NCBI RefSeq assembly: GCF_947495275.1 | Contig: NZ_CANLYL010000009.1 | Coordinates: 62,001-126,000 of the forward strand | Source of the DNA: an uncultured Roseobacter sp. | GTDB lineage: Bacteria > Pseudomonadota > Alphaproteobacteria > Rhodobacterales > Rhodobacteraceae | Reading direction: 5' to 3' | Length of the DNA stretch: 64,000 bases | Part shown: positions 1 through 7,624 of the stretch, one piece after another | Position numbering within the stretch: the first letter of the stretch is position 1 | How the letters are laid out: every line of letters begins with the position of its first letter | Position numbers and translations under genes: made by a program | The notes under the pieces: generated by a model | Seen by the model: only the letters and a program-made list of their open reading frames with translations | What the model was told of the DNA's origin: nothing | Database searches by the model: none

Positions 1-1
1 A

Positions 2-787
2 TTGGAAGCTTCGGGTGAGGTTGTGGCGGTGGGAGACGGCGTGTCCGGTCTTGAGATCGGCGATCAGGTCTGTGCGCTTTTGCCCGGAGGAGGGTACGCC
101 GAATATGTGGCCACCCCTGCCGCGCATTGCCTGCCGGTGCCTAAGAATATGAGCCTGCGAGAGGCGGCCTGCCTGCCGGAGACGTTTTTCACGGTGTGGT
201 CCAATGTATTCGGTCGCGGCGGTCTGCAGGCGGGTGAGCGGTTTTTGGTGCATGGCGGATCCTCCGGCATCGGGACAACGGCGATCCAGTTAGCGCGCGC
301 GTTTGGCGCAAGGGTGTTCACCACTGCCGGTTCAGCAGAGAAGTGCGATGCCTGCGCCGCTTTGGGCGCAGAAATTGCCATCAATTACCGGGAACAGGAT
401 TTTGTGAAGATTCTGCGCGATGAAGGTGGCGCGGATTTGATCCTCGACATGGTTGGAGGGGACTACATCCCCCGCAATCTCAAAGCCCTTGCTGATGACG
501 GACGGCTCATCCAGATTGCCTTTCTGGGAGGGGCGAAGGTCGAAGTGAACTTTGCCACGTTGATGACCCGGCGGCTGACAATGACAGGGAGCACGCTGCG
601 CCCGCAGAGTGATCTGGCAAAGGCGCGCATCGCGCAGGAGTTGCGTGAGTCAGTTTGGCCTCTGCTGGATACTGGCCAGGTGGCACCGGTCATGGATCAG
701 GCCTTTGATCTGGAAGATGCCAGCAAGGCCCACGCGCGCATGGAAAGCTCGGGGCATATTGGCAAAATCGTTCTGAAAGTCAGCTAA
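2..787 (+). CDS. NAD(P)H:quinone oxidoreductase, PIG3-like (5' truncated)
   Basis: Zinc-independent medium-chain dehydrogenase/reductase that probably reduces quinones or other electrophiles with NAD(P)H in the cytoplasm. The visible 261 residues begin inside the N-terminal GroES-like domain (SGEVVAVG near the start) and carry the nucleotide-binding loop HGGSSGIG at about 84-91. They end with the usual GKIVLKV tail. Family members have about 325 residues, so roughly 60 N-terminal residues lie beyond the window edge and the apparent start codon is internal. A second, full-length paralog follows 67 bp downstream on the same strand. The family is clear; the physiological substrate is not. Confidence 0.85.
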   Translation: MEASGEVVAVGDGVSGLEIGDQVCALLPGGGYAEYVATPAAHCLPVPKNMSLREAACLPETFFTVWSNVFGRGGLQAGERFLVHGGSSGIGTTAIQLARAFGARVFTTAGSAEKCDACAALGAEIAINYREQDFVKILRDEGGADLILDMVGGDYIPRNLKALADDGRLIQIAFLGGAKVEVNFATLMTRRLTMTGSTLRPQSDLAKARIAQELRESVWPLLDTGQVAPVMDQAFDLEDASKAHARMESSGHIGKIVLKVS

Positions 788-854
788 TTCGCCACGCTCC
801 AATGCCGGCCCGTTCACATTGGGGCGAGGAGATAAATCTTGAGGAGACCGCGAC

Positions 855-1829
855 ATGGCACAAACCGTCATCATAGAACAAACCGGTGGGCCGGAAGCGA
901 TGGCCCTTGTGGACCGGGATGTCGGCGATCCTGGCCCCGGCGAAATACGCATTGCGCACAAAGCCTGCGGTCTGAACTTCATTGATGTGTATCAGCGCAC
1001 GGGACTTTACCCGCTGGACTTGCCGCATGCCCTGGGGATGGAGGCGGCGGGGGTCATTGAGGCCGTTGGTGAGGGTGTTGCGCATCTGAAAATCGGTGAC
1101 CGTGCTGCCTATGCGGCGATCCCACCCGGCGCTTATGCGCAGGCGCGGGTCATGCCCGCCGCCCAGGTGTGTCCGTTACCTGAGGATATTTCCTTTGAGA
1201 TTGCCGCTGCAATGATGTTGAAAGGCACAACTGTCGAGTATCTGTTCCACCGCACAACGCCTCTGACCCGCGGAGATACGGTTCTCTTTCATGCCGCTGC
1301 GGGGGGTGTCGGTCTGATCGCCTGCCAGTGGGCGCGCTCCGAAGGTATCACCTTGATCGGTACCGCTGGCACGGATGAAAAATGCCAGCTCGCTTTGGAA
1401 CACGGCGCGGCCCATTGCATCAACTATCGTACCGAGGACTGGGTCGCACGTATTCAGGAGCTGACGGAGGGTCGCGGCGTTGATGTCGTTATGGATTCGG
1501 TTGGCGCGGATACGTTTGAGGGGTCGCTCGACAGTTTGAAACCTTTGGGCATGATGATCTCCTTTGGGAATGCGTCAGGCCCGGTGCCGCCGTTCAGCCT
1601 TTCGGTGCTCGCTCAGAAAGGGTCTCTGAAAATCACACGCCCCACGTTGTTTGCGCATTCCAATGACCACGCAACTTGCCAGGAAATGGCGCGTCACCTC
1701 TTTGACAAAGTGCAATCGGGCGAGGTCAATATTCGGATTGATCAGAGATTTCCGCTCAGTGACGTACGCGCAGCCCATGAGGCGCTTGAGGCAAGGCAAA
1801 CGACAGGAAGCACCATTCTGACGGTATGA
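855..1829 (+). CDS. qor: NADPH:quinone oxidoreductase (Qor family)
   Basis: Full-length 324-residue zinc-independent quinone oxidoreductase. The N-terminal catalytic domain has the Qor signature NFIDVYQRTGLY (about 41-52) and GMEAAGVI (61-68). The Rossmann domain carries HAAAGGVG (146-153), and no zinc-binding cysteines are seen. It is expected to transfer one or two electrons from NADPH to quinones in the cytosol. It starts with ATG at 855 after a GAGGAGA-type ribosome site ending about 16 bases upstream. It sits downstream of a truncated paralog and is convergent with the RNase T2 gene. QorA-type assignment is firm; substrate is inferred from the family. Confidence 0.88.
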   Translation: MAQTVIIEQTGGPEAMALVDRDVGDPGPGEIRIAHKACGLNFIDVYQRTGLYPLDLPHALGMEAAGVIEAVGEGVAHLKIGDRAAYAAIPPGAYAQARVMPAAQVCPLPEDISFEIAAAMMLKGTTVEYLFHRTTPLTRGDTVLFHAAAGGVGLIACQWARSEGITLIGTAGTDEKCQLALEHGAAHCINYRTEDWVARIQELTEGRGVDVVMDSVGADTFEGSLDSLKPLGMMISFGNASGPVPPFSLSVLAQKGSLKITRPTLFAHSNDHATCQEMARHLFDKVQSGEVNIRIDQRFPLSDVRAAHEALEARQTTGSTILTV

Positions 1830-1837
1830 TGGGCGGC

Positions 1838-2467
1838 TTAGCGTATCGGCGCAAAGAGGGCATCCTGCTGCGTGCAATCGCGGACAACATCCTGGCCACA
1901 GGGCACGGGTTTGAGATTTTTTGACAGGCAAATCCGGGTTTCCTGGATGTGACTGTCGCGGCAGGTGATGGTGATCATGTCGGGCTCCAACAGCGGGTTT
2001 TCTTTCAGAAACGCTTCTTCCACGACTTTTGCGGGCAGCTTTACGGTTTTTTCCAACCGGCGGAAAACTTCTGGCCGAACGATGGTCTCATAGGCCTTGC
2101 GCGACAAATCGAAGTAGGCGGGTGCATCTAATCCTGAACAGCTGCCATGTTTGCGCCACTGGTGCCAGGCCAGCCCCGCCGACCCCATGATATCTGTCAT
2201 TTCTGATGCCATGCGCCGGGTTGGTGGTCGGGCAATGGTCTGGCAGAATTCCGGATAGCCGCGATGGTACTGAGGCCACAGACCATGCAATATCCAGCCG
2301 TAGTCGTGGCGGGCATCGCATTGATCCGATCCGCGCGCATCGCCTTCACGGGCACACCAGTTGGGCGACCAGCTCAGCGCCATTACATAATAGTCGAATT
2401 CTCCGGCCACATTTTGTTCCGCCTGAGCGGGCAGGGCCAGAAACATCCAGACGAGCATCCAGCGCAT
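1838..2467 (-). CDS. Secreted ribonuclease T2 family protein
   Basis: A 209-residue endoribonuclease of the RNase T2 fold. Both catalytic segments are intact: CAS I HGLWPQ (61-66) and CAS II HQWRKHGSC (102-110), with catalytic histidines in each. A hydrophobic signal peptide (1-16, ending AQA) points to export to the periplasm or medium, where it would cleave RNA for scavenging. I chose the ATG at 2467 because it has an AAGGAAAGAC ribosome site and starts the signal peptide; the reading frame is open further upstream without coding character. It is convergent with qor. Cysteines are numerous, consistent with disulfides in the family. Confidence 0.88.
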   Translation of the reverse strand: MRWMLVWMFLALPAQAEQNVAGEFDYYVMALSWSPNWCAREGDARGSDQCDARHDYGWILHGLWPQYHRGYPEFCQTIARPPTRRMASEMTDIMGSAGLAWHQWRKHGSCSGLDAPAYFDLSRKAYETIVRPEVFRRLEKTVKLPAKVVEEAFLKENPLLEPDMITITCRDSHIQETRICLSKNLKPVPCGQDVVRDCTQQDALFAPIR

Positions 2468-2605
2468 TGGGTCTTTCCTTATTCGCTTCGCCCGCCTATA
2501 TAAGCCACAAGTTCCCCCACAATGGAAACCGTTCCGACCCTCCGGGACAGCCCTTTCAGGCGACGGTCGAATTGCGGGTTCCGAGATGTAGACAGGAGTA
2601 CGACA

Positions 2606-3376
2606 ATGGCAAAACCAATCATGGCAAAAGCCACCGCAGTATGGCTGGTTGATAATACGACGATCAGTTTCAAACAGATTGCTGATTTTGTCAGCATGCA
2701 TGAACTGGAAGTCCAGGGTATTGCGGATGGGGATGTCGCGCAGGGCGTCAAGGGCTTTGACCCGATTGCGAACAATCAGCTGACACAAGATGAAATTGAT
2801 GCAGCTCAGGAGAATCCGCTCCACAAGCTGAAGCTCAAATTCAACGCGGCGGCACAAGGCGAAGAAAAACGTCGGGGGCCGCGCTACACGCCCTTGTCAA
2901 AACGTCAGGATCGGCCAGCGTCGATCCTCTGGTTGGTGAAATTCCATCCTGAATTGAGTGATGGGCAGATCAGCAAACTGGTTGGCACCACCAAACCGAC
3001 CATTCAGGCGATCCGTGAGCGGACGCATTGGAACATTTCGAACATTCAGCCGATTGATCCGGTGGCTTTGGGGCTGTGCAAACAGTCTGAGCTTGATGCG
3101 GTCGTTCAGAAGGCGGCCGCCAAGAAAGCGGCTGATGCACCGATCATGAGCGATGATGAGCGTCGCAAACTGGTCAGCACTGAGCAAAGTCTGGGCATGG
3201 AGGCAGAGCCCAAGATTCCAACGGCCATCGAGGGGCTTGAGACCTTTACCCTATCCGGTGAGGTGGAAGAGGAAGACGACGAAGAGAAGGGTGATTTCTC
3301 TGATGCCGATAGCTTCTTCAACCTTCCGGATGGGCCGGTTGACGAGGATAGTGAAGACAGCGATCCACGCACCTGA
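2606..3376 (+). CDS. trcR: Cell cycle transcriptional regulator TrcR (DUF1013)
   Basis: A 256-residue protein of the alphaproteobacteria-restricted DUF1013/TrcR family, thought to work with RNA polymerase and the cell cycle programme. The conserved N-terminal part (VWLVDNTTISFKQIADF, about 12-28) is helix-turn-helix-like, and a second such segment runs through FHPELSDGQISKLVGTT (about 112-128). The last 45 residues are very acidic (EEEDDEE, DEDSEDSD) and probably disordered. The ATG at 2606 follows an AGGAG site 7 bases upstream; an in-frame upstream start at 2522 lacks one. The gene is divergent from RNase T2 and ends at a strong terminator (3400-3435). Confidence 0.8.
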   Translation: MAKPIMAKATAVWLVDNTTISFKQIADFVSMHELEVQGIADGDVAQGVKGFDPIANNQLTQDEIDAAQENPLHKLKLKFNAAAQGEEKRRGPRYTPLSKRQDRPASILWLVKFHPELSDGQISKLVGTTKPTIQAIRERTHWNISNIQPIDPVALGLCKQSELDAVVQKAAAKKAADAPIMSDDERRKLVSTEQSLGMEAEPKIPTAIEGLETFTLSGEVEEEDDEEKGDFSDADSFFNLPDGPVDEDSEDSDPRT

Positions 3377-3399
3377 CCCATGGATGATGTTTTGAATAG

Positions 3400-3435
3400 A
3401 GCCCTCGGTGCCGTGTGCATCGGGGGCTTTCTTTA
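3400..3435 (+). terminator. Rho-independent terminator after trcR
   Basis: Twelve-base stem AGCCCTCGGTGC / GCATCGGGGGCT with two G-T wobbles, a five-base loop and a T-rich tail TTCTTTATT, 24 bases past the trcR stop. Confidence 0.75.
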
Positions 3436-3497
3436 TTGTCTGAGCGGGATTGGAACCATCAGGCGGACTGCCCGTTGGGTTCTGAAAGGACAGAAAG

Positions 3498-4604
3498 ATG
3501 CAGCAAGGTTTCGGTGGTATCGTGGTTTGGGGGCTGACCCTCGCACTTGTGTTGGCGACACTGCTACCACTGACCAAGCTGCCGTTCGGGGCCATTCGTG
3601 GCCTGGCCTTTCCGAGACTGCAATTTGCCTGCGTGACGCTGGTATTGGGGGTAGGAGTTCTCATCCTTTCGCCGAGGGCAAGCACCTATTTGGCGGGGTG
3701 GATATTGCTGATCTGTGCGGTTTTTCAGGCGGCCTATATCATCAAATTCACGCCCATCTGGCCCAAGCAGTCCCTTTCCGTTTCGGTAACGCAAGCAAAC
3801 CCGGGCACCAGAATCTCGCTGCTCACAGCGAATGTCAAAATGTCTAACCGCGCCTATGGCCGGCTGTTAGCGCAGGTCGATGCCTGTGATCCGGACGTGC
3901 TTATGGCGATCGAGGTCGATGAACCCTGGGTGGTGGCGCTGGAAACTGCGTTGGGAGATCGCTATCCGCATTGGATCAAAGTGCCCAAGGACAACGGTTA
4001 TGGGCTGTGCCTGTTGTCGCGACTGCCGCTTGCCCGGTCGGAAATTCGCACTCTTGTCACCAGAAACGTGCCGTCAATCCGAACCGAAATTACCCTGCCA
4101 TCAGAGGATGTAATCGAGCTCAATCTCCTGCACCCTGAGCCGCCAGTCATCGGCCACGATACCAAGGGACGGGACAGCGAGATCGCGCTGATTGGTCTGG
4201 AGGTCCAAAACTCCGATAAACCGGTGATCGTGGCTGGTGATTTGAACGATGTCGCCTGGTCGACGACAACACGGCGGTTTCAGCGGTTGTCAGGGCTATT
4301 GGATCCCCGCGTGGGACGGGGTCTCTACAACACGTTTCAAGCAGATTTCGCAGTATTTCGCTGGCCTTTGGACCATCTGTTTCACGACACGCGTTTCCGT
4401 CTGATCTCCATGAAGCGATTGCCAAATATCGGGTCGGATCACTTTCCGATTTTCCATGAGCTGGCTCTCGCCTCCACATCCGCGGGGCGCGAAAAACTGG
4501 AACGCGCGACAGATCAGGAAACAACCGAAGTCAAGGAAATGATCCGCTCTGAGCGCGACCGCGAAAGAGCGGCGATCGGTGAGGATTGGGAAAAAGATCA
4601 ATAG
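3498..4604 (+). CDS. Membrane-anchored endonuclease/exonuclease/phosphatase (EEP) family protein
   Basis: A 368-residue protein with three N-terminal hydrophobic segments (about 5-25, 38-57, 64-84) followed by an EEP-fold domain. The fold is marked by LTANVKM, GDLND (about 251-255) and the terminal GSDHFPI (about 313-319), which supply the metal and catalytic Asp/His residues of this family. The domain layout suggests a catalytic domain held at the inner membrane facing the periplasm. Substrates in the family range from nucleic acids to phosphoesters and cannot be told here. A charged coiled tail (340-368) closes the protein. A 155-codon frame overlapping its start (3380-3847) is considered spurious. 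Confidence 0.8.
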   Translation: MQQGFGGIVVWGLTLALVLATLLPLTKLPFGAIRGLAFPRLQFACVTLVLGVGVLILSPRASTYLAGWILLICAVFQAAYIIKFTPIWPKQSLSVSVTQANPGTRISLLTANVKMSNRAYGRLLAQVDACDPDVLMAIEVDEPWVVALETALGDRYPHWIKVPKDNGYGLCLLSRLPLARSEIRTLVTRNVPSIRTEITLPSEDVIELNLLHPEPPVIGHDTKGRDSEIALIGLEVQNSDKPVIVAGDLNDVAWSTTTRRFQRLSGLLDPRVGRGLYNTFQADFAVFRWPLDHLFHDTRFRLISMKRLPNIGSDHFPIFHELALASTSAGREKLERATDQETTEVKEMIRSERDRERAAIGEDWEKDQ

Positions 4605-4846
4605 GCTTGGGCGACCTTTGCCTGGCCCGATCGCCAGATACAGACAATTGGTGAGTATCTTTTTGGTAAGAATCCATTTTTGATCTTGAACGAATCCCAG
4701 ATAGGCGTAAATGGCGCTTTACAGACGCCAACGCACGCGCCTCTGGCCGGTCAGCCGATCCTGACTGACCCGCGTTTATGTAGCGACGGTAACGTCTCTT
4801 GAAACGACTCTTGGGGAATCCCCCCACCTGCTCTTTGGAGATGACC
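4605..4846 (+). promoter_or_regulatory. Structured leader upstream of the decarboxylase gene
   Basis: The 242 bases before the decarboxylase start contain several hairpin-forming segments: GTCAG-CCGATC-CTGAC (about 4750-4765), GACG-GTAA-CGTC (about 4785-4796) and GGGG-AAT-CCCC just before the ribosome site GGAG. Alphaproteobacterial ornithine decarboxylase genes are known to carry a conserved speF leader RNA. I cannot confirm that this sequence matches that family, so the role is inferred from position and secondary-structure potential only. Confidence 0.35.
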
Positions 4847-6019
4847 ATGAACGCTACAGTCCCCGGCGCATTGCGCGCCGCCACTCCCGTCTATGCCGAT
4901 GCTGCAGCCGCCTTTATTGCGGCAAACACGTTCGACAAACCCACGCTGGTCATCAGCCGGGAGCGTGTGGCCGGGCAATATGACGCGCTGAAATCCGGGT
5001 TGGGCGATGCGCATATCCATTACGCGGTAAAGGCAAATCCTGCGCCTGAACTGATCCGGATGCTGGTCAAGAAGGGTTCCGGTTTTGACGCAGCCTCGCG
5101 TCAGGAAATCGAGCTTTGCCTCAGCCAGGGCGCGCGTCCCGAAAACATCTCCTTTGGCAACACCATCAAACGTGCTTCTGATATTGCCTTTGCCTATAGC
5201 GCGGGCGTGAAGCTCTTTGCCGCGGATTCCGAAGCGGAACTGGACAAGATTGCCCGTCATGCGCCCGGCGCGCGGGTCTATCTGCGACTGATCGTGGAAA
5301 ACTCACGGGCTGACTGGCCGCTCAGCCGGAAATTCGGGTGCGCCGCTTCCATGCTGCCGTCGCTGCTGGACCACGCTGTTGCTGTGGGCCTGCAACCCTA
5401 CGGATTGTCGTTCCATGTCGGATCACAGACCCGCGAAGCGGCCCATTGGACACCCGTTCTCGATCAGGTAGCGCCTCTGTGGCACGCGGCACGTGCGGCG
5501 GGACATGATCTGCAATTGCTGAACATCGGCGGCGGCTTTCCAGCTTTTTACGGGCAAACCGTGCAGGCCCCTCGCGCCTATGCAGCGGCCGTCATGGCTT
5601 CTGTCAAGGCGCGCTTTGGGGATGCGGCACAGGTTATGGCAGAACCCGGTCGCGGGATGGTGGCAGAAGCGGGACACATCGTCGCCGAAGTGATGCTGGT
5701 ATCCAGAAAATCCGCCGATGACCTGCACCGCTGGGTCTATCTGGATATTGGCCGTTTCTCCGGTCTGGCCGAAACTGAAGGCGAGGCGATCCGCTATCAG
5801 TTCACCACACGCCATGATGGCGGGGAAACCGGTCCTTGTGTTCTGGCGGGGCCGTCCTGCGACAGCGCAGATATTCTTTATGAAAAACGCCCGGTGCAAT
5901 TGCCCCTGGCCTTGCGCGACGGCGACCGCATCGTGATCCGAAATTGCGGTGCCTACACGTCCAGTTATTCTTCGGTTGGTTTCAACGGATTTCCGCCGCT
6001 GGATGTTGTTGTTCTCTAA
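4847..6019 (+). CDS. Type III PLP-dependent ornithine/lysine decarboxylase
   Basis: A 390-residue alanine-racemase-fold decarboxylase, expected to convert ornithine (putrescine synthesis) and possibly lysine in the cytoplasm. The PLP lysine is K62 in YAVKANP. HVGSQ, IGGGFP and EPGR-type phosphate-binding segments follow in order, and the catalytic Cys-Asp pair appears as CDSAD near residue 340. Length matches eukaryote-like ornithine decarboxylases (375-395). Two ATGs are close; 4847 has GGAG six bases upstream, while 4841 abuts it. The gene has a hairpin-rich leader and ends at a strong terminator. Ornithine versus lysine preference cannot be read from sequence. Confidence 0.85.
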   Translation: MNATVPGALRAATPVYADAAAAFIAANTFDKPTLVISRERVAGQYDALKSGLGDAHIHYAVKANPAPELIRMLVKKGSGFDAASRQEIELCLSQGARPENISFGNTIKRASDIAFAYSAGVKLFAADSEAELDKIARHAPGARVYLRLIVENSRADWPLSRKFGCAASMLPSLLDHAVAVGLQPYGLSFHVGSQTREAAHWTPVLDQVAPLWHAARAAGHDLQLLNIGGGFPAFYGQTVQAPRAYAAAVMASVKARFGDAAQVMAEPGRGMVAEAGHIVAEVMLVSRKSADDLHRWVYLDIGRFSGLAETEGEAIRYQFTTRHDGGETGPCVLAGPSCDSADILYEKRPVQLPLALRDGDRIVIRNCGAYTSSYSSVGFNGFPPLDVVVL

Positions 6020-6046
6020 CGATCACATGCATCGCGACGGAAACGC

Positions 6047-6084
6047 GCCGTCCACCTGGGAGGGGTGGACGGCCTTTTCATTTG
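6047..6084 (+). terminator. Rho-independent terminator after the decarboxylase gene
   Basis: Perfect 10-bp stem GCCGTCCACC / GGTGGACGGC with a 7-base loop, followed by CTTTTCATTTG, 28 bases past the stop codon. Confidence 0.85.
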
Positions 6085-6180
6085 AAAACGAGTGTGAGTT
6101 TGCGGGGTTCTGCCTTGTGGTTTTGCGCGCAGGGCGTCATGGATTGCGCGAATTGCAAATCCAACAAAAAAGGGCTCATC

Positions 6181-6522
6181 ATGATCGAACGCATCGGAAC
6201 AGGTGTCAGATCGTCAAAAATCGTCAAGCACAACGGAGTTGCCTATATCACCGGACAAGTGGGTGAGGGGGAGACCATTCAAGCACAAACCGAAGAATGC
6301 TTGCGACGGCTTGAGGCATTGCTGGAGCAGGCGGGGTCGTCACGCACACAGATGCTGCGGGCGACCATCTGGTTGGCTGATATGAGCGATTTCGCTGGTC
6401 TCAACGAAGTGTGGAACGCCTGGGTGCCCGAGGGCCACGCGCCTGCACGCGCCTGCGGTGAGGCGAAACTGGCCCGACCGGAACTGAAGGTCGAGATTAT
6501 CGTGGATGCTGCCTACGACTGA
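6181..6522 (+). CDS. RidA/YjgF family protein (arginine-containing)
   Basis: A 113-residue member of the Rid family, which hydrolyses reactive enamine/imine intermediates released by PLP enzymes. The fold signatures are GVAYITGQVG (about 19-28), the central TQ/LEALL helix and the C-terminal PARACGEAKL...VEIIVDA segment. It keeps the PAR arginine used by deaminase-active RidA. The ATG at 6181 starts the domain; the frame is open upstream but unlike the family. It follows a PLP decarboxylase after a terminator, an association that fits the role but is not proof of joint function. Confidence 0.85.
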   Translation: MIERIGTGVRSSKIVKHNGVAYITGQVGEGETIQAQTEECLRRLEALLEQAGSSRTQMLRATIWLADMSDFAGLNEVWNAWVPEGHAPARACGEAKLARPELKVEIIVDAAYD

Positions 6523-6528
6523 CTTGCG

Positions 6529-7122
6529 CTAGAGCGTCTTGCGGGCACGCATGGCGGCGGTGATGGTGCCGTCATCGAGGTAATCCAACTCGCCGCCAAT
6601 CGGCACGCCCTGCGCCAAAGAGGTAAGCGTTACCTGCCCTTCAAGCTGGTCCACGATGTAATGCGCTGTGGTCTGCCCGTCGATTGTGGCGTTGAGGGCC
6701 AGTATGACTTCCGAGATGCCTTCCGAAGGTATCCGGTCGATCAGCCGGGGAATGCGCAGTTCTTCCGGCCCCACGGCATCAAGCGCAGACAACGTGCCAC
6801 CCAGCACATGATACCTCCCCTTGAACACACCAGACCGTTCCATGGCCCACAGGTCGGCCACATCTTCGACCACGCAAAGCTCACCATTGCCCCGTTTTTC
6901 CGACGTACAGATATCGCAGATGTCCAACGTGCCGACATTGCCGCAGTTCAGGCACTCGCGCGCTGTCGCTGCAACTGTCTGCATGACGTCTGCCAAGGGG
7001 GTCAGCAGCAGGCTGCGTTTGCGAATAAGATGCAGAACCGCCCGGCGCGCCGACCGTGGTCCAAGGCCCGGCAATTTGGCCATCAGCTCAATCAGCGCAT
7101 CTATGTCTTTGGTACTGCTCAT
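6529..7122 (-). CDS. recR: Recombination mediator protein RecR
   Basis: A 197-residue RecR, part of the RecFOR pathway that loads RecA at single-stranded gaps. An N-terminal helix-hairpin-helix (about 10-35, [11 protein letters not shown]) is followed by the C4 zinc finger C57, C60, C69, C72 and a Toprim domain (about 80-175). Length matches the family (about 200). It is the last gene of the dnaX-ybaB-recR cluster, 76 bp after ybaB, the conserved bacterial arrangement. Confidence 0.95.
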   Translation of the reverse strand: MSSTKDIDALIELMAKLPGLGPRSARRAVLHLIRKRSLLLTPLADVMQTVAATARECLNCGNVGTLDICDICTSEKRGNGELCVVEDVADLWAMERSGVFKGRYHVLGGTLSALDAVGPEELRIPRLIDRIPSEGISEVILALNATIDGQTTAHYIVDQLEGQVTLTSLAQGVPIGGELDYLDDGTITAAMRARKTL

Positions 7123-7198
7123 CGGATTTGACGTGGCAACCGGAAGGTCGAGAGATCACGCGGATTGCGCCGCCTTCCCGTATCGCTCTGGACGTGTC

Positions 7199-7543
7199 TC
7201 AGAACGGCAGCTTCATGTCTGCGGGCAAACCCAATCCTTCGGTCAGTTTCGCCATTTCTTCCTGAGCACGTTCGGTCGCCTTGGTTTGAGCGTCCTTGAT
7301 GGCCGCGAGGATCAGATCCTCAACCACTTCCTTGTCATCCCCATTAAAGATCGACGGGTCGATATCGAGCGTTTTCAGCTCACCTTTGGCCGTACAGGTC
7401 GCGGTAACGAGGCCCGCCCCGGAAGATCCTTCGACAATGATGTTTTGCATATCGTCTTGCAGCTGAGCCATCTTGCCCTGCATTTCCTGCGCTTTTTTCA
7501 TCATCCCGGCCATATCGCCGAGGCCGCCTAGTCCTTTGAACAT
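7199..7543 (-). CDS. YbaB/EbfC family nucleoid-associated protein
   Basis: A 114-residue homodimeric DNA-binding protein of the YbaB/EbfC family, usually encoded between dnaX and recR as here. It begins with a Gly/Met-rich segment (FKGLGGLGDMAGMMKKAQEMQ) and a long helix, then the conserved GxGLV/T-type core and a helical end (LGLPADMKLPF). The ATG at 7543 is preceded by AAAAAGGACGG; the frame extends 16 codons upstream without family similarity. It overlaps nothing and lies 81 bp from dnaX in the same direction. Confidence 0.92.
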   Translation of the reverse strand: MFKGLGGLGDMAGMMKKAQEMQGKMAQLQDDMQNIIVEGSSGAGLVTATCTAKGELKTLDIDPSIFNGDDKEVVEDLILAAIKDAQTKATERAQEEMAKLTEGLGLPADMKLPF

Positions 7544-7624
7544 TGTGCCGTCCTTTTTATGGGTCTGTTGTGGGGTATATGCGGGTTGCATCTGCCTGGA
7601 GCAAGGGGGTCAAAGCGTTTGCCG

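Noticed and set aside
3380-3847. 155-codon frame overlapping the trcR terminator and the EEP gene
   Set aside because: Begins just before a terminator hairpin and overlaps a gene with strong EEP motifs; no ribosome site.
4605-4802. 65 sense codons in frame after the EEP-family stop codon
   Set aside because: Considered as readthrough extension; no reason for readthrough, and the region has hairpin structure instead.
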